Source: an uncultured Holosporaceae bacterium
GTDB taxonomy: Bacteria > Pseudomonadota > Alphaproteobacteria > CAISOG01
Direction: 5' to 3'
Length of the DNA stretch: 7,597 nucleotides
Assembly (NCBI GenBank): GCA_903887035.1
Contig: CAISOG010000069.1
Coordinates: 1-7,597 of the forward strand
Part shown: positions 1-5,348 of the stretch, piece after piece
Layout: the number at the start of each line of letters is the position of its first letter
Numbering within the stretch: position 1 is the first letter of the stretch
Position numbers and translations under genes: made by a program
Notes under the pieces: generated by a model
What the model was told of the DNA's origin: nothing
Databases searched by the model: none
The model's input: only the letters and a program-made list of their open reading frames with translations

Positions 1-170
1 TCGGCGCTGTCGCTGGTCACATCGACCGGCACATCCAACACCGTGAAACGTGGGTCAGCGGCATAGGCAACGCCAATCCCCATACCACCGCCACCCACCC
101 CCATCAGCCCAACAGCTGTTAAGGAAATCAACAAAAGTATTCTTACGGCGTGTAATCGTCGTTGCATCAT
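1..170 (-). CDS. Exported protein, probable DUF2066 family (N-terminal fragment)
   Basis: Only the first 56 codons are visible; the gene runs off the left edge. The start is one of two adjacent ATG codons (168-170 or 165-167) with only a weak upstream ribosome site. The translation begins with a basic n-region (MMQRRLHAVR), followed by a hydrophobic and glycine-rich core. It then has a plausible signal peptidase I site after residue 37 (AYA, then ADPRF), so the product is expected to be exported to the periplasm. The mature start, FTVLDVPVDVTSDSA, resembles the opening of DUF2066 proteins, and I recall such genes lying divergent to purM in alphaproteobacteria. That family assignment rests on a short stretch and on context. 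The molecular function of DUF2066 proteins is not established. This stretch is easily missed because it has no stop codon in the window and overlaps a spurious upstream extension of purM. Confidence 0.65.
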   Translation of the reverse strand, partial: MMQRRLHAVRILLLISLTAVGLMGVGGGGMGIGVAYAADPRFTVLDVPVDVTSDSA

Positions 171-215
171 CGGCCTAACTTGCGTACCAAGGAACAGTCG
201 CATTCTTTTATCACA

Positions 216-222
216 TTGGAGG
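216..222 (+). promoter_or_regulatory. Ribosome-binding site of purM
   Basis: TTGGAGG lies 5 nt before the ATG at 228. It is the best Shine-Dalgarno match upstream of purM and decides the start. An in-frame ATG at 162 would add 22 residues unlike the family and would begin inside the divergent gene. Confidence 0.8.
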
Positions 223-227
223 CCAGG

Positions 228-1319
228 ATGACCAGTCAGAGCAACGCCGTAACCTACCGTGAAGCCGGCGTCAATGTTGATGCCGCGGAACATTTGGTAG
301 AATTGATTAAACCCATCGTTCAACGCACCCATCGCCCCGGGGTCATGGGGGGCATTGGTGGCTTTGCCGGCCTATTTGATCTCAAGGCCTTGTCCTATCG
401 GGATCCCCTGTTGGCCAGCACCTGTGACGGTGTCGGCACCAAGGTCAAAATTGCCGCCGCGGTCAATCAAATGCATGAAATCGGGCTGGATCTGGTAGCC
501 CTGAACGTTAACGACCTGCTGTGCGTTGGGGCAGAGCCCTTATTCATGCTGGATTACTACGCCACCGGTCATTTGCGGCCACAACTGGGCGCTGCCCTGA
601 TTGCGGGCATTGCGGAGGGGTGTCGCCAGGTCAATTGTGCCCTGCTGGGCGGCGAAAGCAGTGAGATGCCCGGCATTTATGATGAGGATGATTTTGATGT
701 GGCGGCTTTTGTGGTGGGCGCGGTTGAGCGCGAACACTGCCTGCCGCAGCCAACCGTCTGCGCGGGGGATGTGCTGTTGGGCGTGCCCGCCAGCGGTCTG
801 CACAGCAACGGCTTTTCCCTGGTGCGGCGGGTGATGGCCGATCATCACCTTAGCTATGATCAGCCCGCGCATTTTATGGACAGCGTTGGCGGATCCAAAC
901 CAACCCTGGGGCAGGTGTTGTTAACCCCCACCCAGAACTATGCCCCGACCCTGTTGCCCTGGATTCAGGCGGGACGGATTAAGGCCTTGGCCAACATTAC
1001 CGGCGGCGGGATTGAGGGCAATTTGCCACGCGTGCTGCCAGCAGGGGTTGAGGCGGTGGTGCAGGTGGGCAGCTGGCCACAACTGCCCATTCTGCGTTGG
1101 TTGCTACAAACCAGTGGAATTGAGGATGCCGAAGCCGCCCGCACCTTTAACCTGGGGCTGGGCATGATCATGGTGGTGTCGCCCGAACAGGCCGAAAGCT
1201 TGCTGGCGGAACAACCCGCCGATGGGTCAGCCCCGCTGTATCGGGTTGGCCATCTTCAGGCGGCATCTGGCGGTAAAGTCGTTCATTTACAAGGTCTTGA
1301 CCAGCTATCGATGCTTTAG
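228..1319 (+). CDS. purM: Phosphoribosylformylglycinamidine cyclo-ligase (AIR synthetase)
   Basis: PurM closes the imidazole ring of the purine precursor: FGAM plus ATP gives AIR, ADP and phosphate, in the cytoplasm. The product is 363 residues, close to the roughly 345 of the E. coli enzyme. Recognisable family motifs in order are YREAGV (10-15), GGFAGLFDL (44-52), STCDGVGTKVKIA (64-76, nucleotide-binding region), NVNDLLCVGAEPLFMLDYY (93-111), GGESSEMPGIY (141-151), ASGLHSNGFSLVRR (188-201), NITGGGIEGNLPRVLP (256-271) and FNLGLGMIMVV (307-317). These span both halves of the PurM fold, so the gene appears intact. The start at 228 is chosen for its strong ribosome site and because the family sequence begins near there. 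The gene diverges from the exported protein at 1-170. The usual partner gene purN, often directly downstream in proteobacteria, is not here; an unrelated membrane protein follows instead. Confidence 0.97.
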   Translation: MTSQSNAVTYREAGVNVDAAEHLVELIKPIVQRTHRPGVMGGIGGFAGLFDLKALSYRDPLLASTCDGVGTKVKIAAAVNQMHEIGLDLVALNVNDLLCVGAEPLFMLDYYATGHLRPQLGAALIAGIAEGCRQVNCALLGGESSEMPGIYDEDDFDVAAFVVGAVEREHCLPQPTVCAGDVLLGVPASGLHSNGFSLVRRVMADHHLSYDQPAHFMDSVGGSKPTLGQVLLTPTQNYAPTLLPWIQAGRIKALANITGGGIEGNLPRVLPAGVEAVVQVGSWPQLPILRWLLQTSGIEDAEAARTFNLGLGMIMVVSPEQAESLLAEQPADGSAPLYRVGHLQAASGGKVVHLQGLDQLSML

Positions 1320-1321
1320 CT

Positions 1322-1343
1322 GTGTATACAAGCTTGCATACAC
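1322..1343. promoter_or_regulatory. 22-bp near-perfect palindrome behind purM
   Basis: The arms GTGTAT (1322-1327) and ATACAC (1338-1343) flank a central palindrome CAAGCTTG (1329-1336); only the pair 1328/1337 is mismatched. It starts 3 nt after the purM stop codon. The palindrome contains TGTATACA followed 4 nt later by TGCATACA. The shape resembles operator sites of dimeric regulators, for example the GT-NN-AC core used by GntR-type proteins, but no regulator is identified. It could also fold in RNA as a hairpin at the purM 3' end. No T-tract follows, so it is not a canonical intrinsic terminator. The symmetry is seen directly; any function is inferred. Confidence 0.4.
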
Positions 1344-1482
1344 TGGTGGTCAGGGTGCCTGCCTGGTTGGTTGGCAGCCTTGCGGAAAGCCATGGGATGC
1401 TGTAGGATGCAACTCTATTTTTGGAGTGAGCAGCCAAATACTGACACGCCCTTTTGGTGGAAAACTTGCTGTTGATTTTTTC

Positions 1483-2472
1483 ATGACCGCTTCCCATACC
1501 AATCGCAAAGCACCCCCCACCACGGCCACGGCCGATGCGGTGGCTTTTCGTCGACGGGCGGCAGCCCAGCTGGTGGCGCTGCATCGCGGTGGGCGAATCG
1601 TCCAGGATGCAACGGATGGTACGGCGGGTCAGGGTGCCGCATCCCCGTCTGCCACCACGCCAAAGCTTCAACCTGCAGGCCAGCCTGCGACCCAGCCTGT
1701 ACCCATCCCCGTTCCGTTGGCGGCCATCCCACAGGATGCCTTCGCCAACAGCAATGATATTCCCCATTTGTTGCCGCACCGTTCCTATGGTTGGGGCGGG
1801 TCATTGTCTGGCAAGGTTGATGACAGCAAAGGCTTAGGCAGTTGGTGGCATCGCACCCGCCCCTATCGCTTAGCGCTGCTGCTGGTTCTGTTGCTCAGCG
1901 CGGCCTGGACCAGCTATGGTTTTCAATGGATTGGCGGTGCCTGCAGCACGTTGGGCGACAGCGCCACCTTAGGGCGGCTGTGTCATGGCGGCTTTGGTCA
2001 ACAGGCGGCCTTTCGCAAAACCTTGGACTACCTGATTGGTCAGCATCAACAGCTGGTCAGCCGTGGGCAACGTTCCACCCGCCTAACCCTGATTACCGAC
2101 CTGCAAAACCCTGGTTATAGCCAGCCGACCAACATGGCCGTGCCCCTTAATGGTCAGAATGCCCCCGACCTAACCGATTGGGGCTATAAGGTTGATGTGC
2201 TGATGCCCAGTGGTCAGGGGCGCTTGCCCAGCCTGGTGCTGTATCGTTCCATCGATGACCCGCTGCTGTGTCAACGTCTGAACAGCGCGGCTGGCCTACC
2301 CGCCGCTCCCACCAAATTGCCGACCGCCATCACCGCCTGGCAGGATGGCAGCCAGCAACCGATTGATTGGTCAAAGGCCGCCCATCCCAATGGCAAGCCG
2401 TTGGCGAATCAGGGCTGTGTGGAATTGGCCGACAGCAAGCTGCTGTTTTTCCACGCCCTGCCGATACGTTAG
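1483..2472 (+). CDS. Single-pass membrane protein of unknown function
   Basis: I do not recognise a family. From the ATG at 1483 the product is 329 residues. Residues 1-128 are hydrophilic and rich in Ala, Pro, Gln and Thr (for example QPATQPVPIPVP at 68-79) and end in a basic, aromatic stretch (WWHRTRPYR, 121-129). A single hydrophobic segment follows at about 129-147 (LALLLVLLLSAAW). The remaining 180 or so residues look like a soluble domain. The positive charges before the helix predict a cytoplasmic N-terminus and a periplasmic C-terminal domain. All four cysteines (154, 167, 263, 312) fall in that predicted exported part, which would suit disulfides. No ribosome site is obvious before 1483. 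An in-frame GTG at 1426 is an alternative start, but the codons between (ATA, ACA) look unlike the gene. The open frame reaches back into purM, which I treat as chance. Codon use matches the neighbours, so this is probably a real gene. Confidence 0.7.
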   Translation: MTASHTNRKAPPTTATADAVAFRRRAAAQLVALHRGGRIVQDATDGTAGQGAASPSATTPKLQPAGQPATQPVPIPVPLAAIPQDAFANSNDIPHLLPHRSYGWGGSLSGKVDDSKGLGSWWHRTRPYRLALLLVLLLSAAWTSYGFQWIGGACSTLGDSATLGRLCHGGFGQQAAFRKTLDYLIGQHQQLVSRGQRSTRLTLITDLQNPGYSQPTNMAVPLNGQNAPDLTDWGYKVDVLMPSGQGRLPSLVLYRSIDDPLLCQRLNSAAGLPAAPTKLPTAITAWQDGSQQPIDWSKAAHPNGKPLANQGCVELADSKLLFFHALPIR

Positions 2473-2477
2473 CAGCG

Positions 2478-2507
2478 CCTAAGCCCCCCTAAGCCCCCCT
2501 AAGCCCT
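2478..2507. repeat. Three tandem copies of a 10-bp C/G-rich unit
   Basis: CCTAAGCCCC occurs at 2478-2487 and 2488-2497, and with one change (final T) at 2498-2507. It begins 5 nt after the stop codon of the membrane protein and lies 60 nt past the lpd stop on the other strand. Read on the minus strand, which is the pdh mRNA sense, it gives runs of G separated by CTTA. The adjoining AGCCC-T-GGGCT (2502-2512) is a small inverted repeat. It may affect termination between the convergent genes, but no classical stem with a T-tract is present. Confidence 0.85.
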
Positions 2508-2567
2508 GGGCTAATCCCTCTTCACGCACCATGCCCTTTCAAGCAGATGGCGTTTGGATCCAACAGG

Positions 2568-3968
2568 CTAGATATGAATCGCCCGCCCCTCAGCCGACAG
2601 CACCGATTCGTGCATCATTTCCGATAGAGTGGGGTGGGGGAAGATGGTGTGGATCAAATCCGCCTCGGTGGTTTCCAACTGTTTGGCGATGACATAGCCC
2701 TGAATCATTTCGGTCACCTCAGCCCCAATCATATGGGCGCCCAGCAATTCGCCGGTTTTGGCATCAAAAATGGTCTTCACCAACCCCTCTGGCTCACCCA
2801 GGGCGATGGCCTTGCCATTGCCCATATAGGGGAAACGGCCAACCTTAATCGTGTGCCCCAATTCCTTGGCCTTCGCCTCGGTCAGGCCGACGCTGGCCAC
2901 CTGCGGATAGGCATAGGTGCAGCCGGGGATATTGTCGGTGCGCAGCGGGTGAACATCCTTTAGCCCCGCAATTTTTTCGACGCACACCATCCCCTCATGG
3001 CTGGCCTTATGCGCCAACCAGGGGGCACCCGTCACATCGCCAATCGCATAAACGCCAGGTTCTGCCGTGCGACCATAGCCATCGGTGACGATATGGCCAC
3101 GCTCCACCACCACCTTGGTACCCTCAAGCCCGATTTTTTCGGTGTTGCCGATGATACCAACCGCGCTGATAACCCGATCCACTTCCAACGTGCTGGTTTT
3201 GCCATCTTGGGTAATGGTGGCGACCACGCTGTCGGTTTTTTTGTCCAGCTTGGTAACGCTGGCATTGGTTAGGATTTTCATCCCCTGTTTTTCAAAGGCC
3301 TTGCGCGCCAATTCAGAAATCTCGGCATCCTCAACGGGCAGAATACGGGGTTGCAGCTCCACCACCGTCACCTCAGCCCCCATCAGGCGGTAAAAGCTGG
3401 CAAATTCGATGCCGATAGCGCCACTGCCAACCACCAGCAAGCTTTTCGGCATGGCGGGCGGCACCATCGCCTCCTTATACGTCCAGACCAGACGACCATC
3501 AGGATCTAAGCCGGGCAGCACCCGCGCCCGTGCGCCCGTGGCCAGGATGATGTGGGGCGCCGTCAACAGCTCCTCCCCCCCCTTGCTCAGGGCAACTTTA
3601 AGCCGTGACTTGCCCGCCAGGCTACCGAGGCCATCAAACACCGTGACCTTGTTTTTCTTCAACAAATGCTTAATCCCGCCTGACAATTGGCCAGCCACCC
3701 CGCGGGAGCGTGCCACCACCTTTTCCAGATCAAAGCTGATAGCACCCGCGCTGAAGCCAAATTGATCCAAATGGTGCAGCAGGTGGTGAATTTCAGAGCT
3801 ACGCAACAACGCCTTAGTAGGAATACATCCCCAGTTCAGGCAAATACCGCCCAGATGTTCCCGCTCCACCAGGGCAGTTTTCATCCCCAATTGGCTGGCA
3901 CGAATCGCCGCGACATAGCCGCCAGGGCCGCCGCCAACCACCACCAAATCAAACGCTTGCTCAGCCAT
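2568..3968 (-). CDS. lpd: Dihydrolipoyl dehydrogenase (E3 of pyruvate dehydrogenase)
   Basis: E3 reoxidises the dihydrolipoyl arms of the complex and passes electrons through a redox-active disulfide and FAD to NAD+. At 466 residues it has normal length. It has the N-terminal FAD-binding motif GGGPGG (12-17), the redox disulfide in GGICLNWGCIPTKALL (Cys43 and Cys48), and ATGARAR (143-149). The NAD-binding motif is GSGAIG (181-186), and the second FAD contact is AIGDVTG (308-314). The C-terminal dimer interface carries the catalytic pair in HPTLSE (His445 and Glu450). There is no N-terminal lipoyl domain. It is the last gene of the operon, 13 nt after pdhC. The CLNWGCIPTK form and the position favour the PDH E3 over the oxoglutarate dehydrogenase or glycine cleavage paralogues. 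An E3 can serve several complexes, however, so sharing cannot be excluded. Confidence 0.96.
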   Translation of the reverse strand: MAEQAFDLVVVGGGPGGYVAAIRASQLGMKTALVEREHLGGICLNWGCIPTKALLRSSEIHHLLHHLDQFGFSAGAISFDLEKVVARSRGVAGQLSGGIKHLLKKNKVTVFDGLGSLAGKSRLKVALSKGGEELLTAPHIILATGARARVLPGLDPDGRLVWTYKEAMVPPAMPKSLLVVGSGAIGIEFASFYRLMGAEVTVVELQPRILPVEDAEISELARKAFEKQGMKILTNASVTKLDKKTDSVVATITQDGKTSTLEVDRVISAVGIIGNTEKIGLEGTKVVVERGHIVTDGYGRTAEPGVYAIGDVTGAPWLAHKASHEGMVCVEKIAGLKDVHPLRTDNIPGCTYAYPQVASVGLTEAKAKELGHTIKVGRFPYMGNGKAIALGEPEGLVKTIFDAKTGELLGAHMIGAEVTEMIQGYVIAKQLETTEADLIHTIFPHPTLSEMMHESVLSAEGRAIHI

Positions 3969-3977
3969 CGGATCGTA

Positions 3978-3983
3978 CCCCTT
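3978..3983 (-). promoter_or_regulatory. Ribosome-binding site of lpd
   Basis: On the minus strand AAGGGG lies 9 nt before the lpd ATG, and its first two bases are part of the pdhC stop codon TAA (3982-3984). The overlap suggests that lpd translation is coupled to termination on pdhC. Confidence 0.6.
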
Positions 3984-5295
3984 ATACCAACATTGCGATG
4001 GGGTCTTCGATCAACCCCTTAAAGACTTTCAGAAACTCGGCGCCGACCGCCCCATCGACCACGCGGTGATCCACCGACAGGGTGCAGCTCATCACCGTTG
4101 CAATCGCCAGCGCATCATTCTTCACCACTGGCCGCTTTTCACCCGCGCCGACCGCCAGGATGCAACCCTGTGGCGGGTTAACAATCGCCGCAAAGTCTTT
4201 AATCCCGAACATGCCAAGGTTGGATAGGCTAAAGGTACCGCCGGTAAATTCCTCAGGCTTCAGCTTGTTATCGCGGGCGCGCGCCGCCAAATCCTTCATC
4301 TCACGGGAAATGGCCGCCAAGCCCTTATCCTGCGCGGCGCGGACAATCGGGGTAATCAAACCGCCATCAATCGCCACCGCCACCGACACATCGGCCTGGT
4401 TGTAATAGCGCACCCCCTCCTCCGTCCAACTGGCGTTGGCGGCGGGCACCTTGGTCAGCGCGATCGCACAAGCCTTTAGAATAAAGTCATTGACCGAGAT
4501 TTTGGCGTCCAGGCTGGCGTTAATCTCATGACGCAGCGCCATCAGGCGATCCAGTTGGCAATCGACGGTCAAATAGAAATGCGGCACGGTTTGTTTGGAT
4601 TCGCTTAAGCGACGGGCAATCACCTTGCGCATTGTGGTGTGCGGCTCCAGGCGGAACTCTGGCAGGCCGAACAGATCGGCGGCGCTGCTGCCGCTGGCTG
4701 AAGAAGCAGAAGACGTCGCCGCCTTAGCCGCAGCGGGCTTAGTCTGCAACGCCTGCACGACATCCTCACGGACAATGCGGCCATGGGGGCCACTGCCCAG
4801 CAGGCCAACCAGGCTTAATCCCCCCTCAGCCGCCAAACGGCGCGCCAGCGGGCTGGCGAACACCCGCCCCGTATCGTTGCTGACCGTAACCCCCTGATGC
4901 ATCGGGATGGCCGCGGCAGACCCCGCAACAGCAGCAGCCTGCACCACGGCGGGTGCCGCAGCAGCGGCTTCCTGAGCCACCGATTCTACAGCGGGGGCAG
5001 CGGCGGCATTGCCACCAATCACCGCCACCTTATCCAGGCTGGCGGCATCCTCCCCCTCTTCCAACAGCAGGGCGATAATCTCATTGACCTTCACCCCCTC
5101 GGTTCCTTCGGCGACCAGGATTTTGCCCAGCACCCCTTCGTCAACTGCCTCAACCTCCATCACCGCCTTATCGGTTTCGATTTCGGCCAGCACGTCGCCA
5201 GATTTCACTTTATCGCCAGCTTTTTTGTGCCATTTGGCCAAATTGCCTTCGGTCATGGTGGGTGACAGCGCGGGCATCAGAATTTTAATCGGCAT
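3982..5295 (-). CDS. pdhC: Dihydrolipoamide acetyltransferase (E2 of pyruvate dehydrogenase)
   Basis: E2 is the core of the complex and transfers the acetyl group from its lipoyl arm to CoA. The 437 residues divide as follows. One lipoyl domain spans 1-80, with the lipoylated lysine at 43 in ETDKA. An Ala-rich flexible linker covers about 95-140. A peripheral-subunit-binding domain lies at about 145-183 (FASPLARRLAAEGG to GRIVREDV). A second Ala/Ser linker covers 184-206, and the catalytic domain runs from about 210 to 437. The active-site motif is DHRVVDGA, with His410 and Asp414. I chose the ATG at 5295 because the family starts with MPIKILMPALSPTMTEG. An ATG at 5328 would add 11 unrelated residues and has no ribosome site. 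The site before 5295 (AAGAAG, 9 nt away) is itself weak. It lies 53 nt after pdhB and 13 nt before lpd. The bulky acetyltransferases of the oxoglutarate and branched-chain complexes are less likely given the E1 genes upstream. Confidence 0.95.
   Translation of the reverse strand: MPIKILMPALSPTMTEGNLAKWHKKAGDKVKSGDVLAEIETDKAVMEVEAVDEGVLGKILVAEGTEGVKVNEIIALLLEEGEDAASLDKVAVIGGNAAAAPAVESVAQEAAAAAPAVVQAAAVAGSAAAIPMHQGVTVSNDTGRVFASPLARRLAAEGGLSLVGLLGSGPHGRIVREDVVQALQTKPAAAKAATSSASSASGSSAADLFGLPEFRLEPHTTMRKVIARRLSESKQTVPHFYLTVDCQLDRLMALRHEINASLDAKISVNDFILKACAIALTKVPAANASWTEEGVRYYNQADVSVAVAIDGGLITPIVRAAQDKGLAAISREMKDLAARARDNKLKPEEFTGGTFSLSNLGMFGIKDFAAIVNPPQGCILAVGAGEKRPVVKNDALAIATVMSCTLSVDHRVVDGAVGAEFLKVFKGLIEDPIAMLV
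5246..5277. repeat. Lipoyl-domain coding repeat, copy in pdhC
   Basis: This 32-bp stretch matches 6700-6731 in pdhB with three differences. Both encode the lipoyl-domain opening MPALSPTMTEG. It reflects homologous domains rather than a mobile repeat, and could allow recombination between the two genes. Confidence 0.8.
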
Positions 5296-5348
5296 GGTTT
5301 TGAACTTCTTAACGTGAACTTGAAACAAACATCAACAAAGGGTTGGCC

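Noticed and set aside
162..227. Upstream extension of purM from an ATG at 162
   Set aside because: It would begin inside the divergent gene, adds 22 residues unlike PurM, and has no ribosome site, whereas ATG 228 has GGAGG 5 nt upstream.
1357..1379. Small hairpin GCCTGCC / GGCAGCC with 9-nt loop
   Set aside because: Seven base pairs with one mismatch and no following T-tract; too weak to call a terminator or attenuator.
1380..1408. Possible promoter TTGCGG-N17-TAGGAT before the membrane-protein gene
   Set aside because: It matches the sigma-70 consensus at only 3/6 and 4/6 positions; such matches are frequent by chance.
1222..1482. Long 5' extension of the membrane-protein frame overlapping purM
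   Set aside because: The overlap lies in another frame of a strongly conserved gene, has no ribosome site, and its codons and composition do not resemble the body of the gene.
1168..1779. Minus-strand open frame of 203 codons opposite purM end and the membrane-protein gene
   Set aside because: It runs antisense to purM and across the spacer, is rich in Arg and Gly as expected of a shadow frame, and shows no recognisable domain.
2473..2567. Intrinsic bidirectional terminator between the convergent genes
   Set aside because: Only a 5-bp inverted repeat with a 1-nt loop and no T-tract on either strand was found; termination here is unresolved.
5296..5328. ATG at 5328 as the start of pdhC
   Set aside because: It adds 11 residues not found in the lipoyl-domain family and has no ribosome site; the family start MPIKILMPALSP is at 5295.
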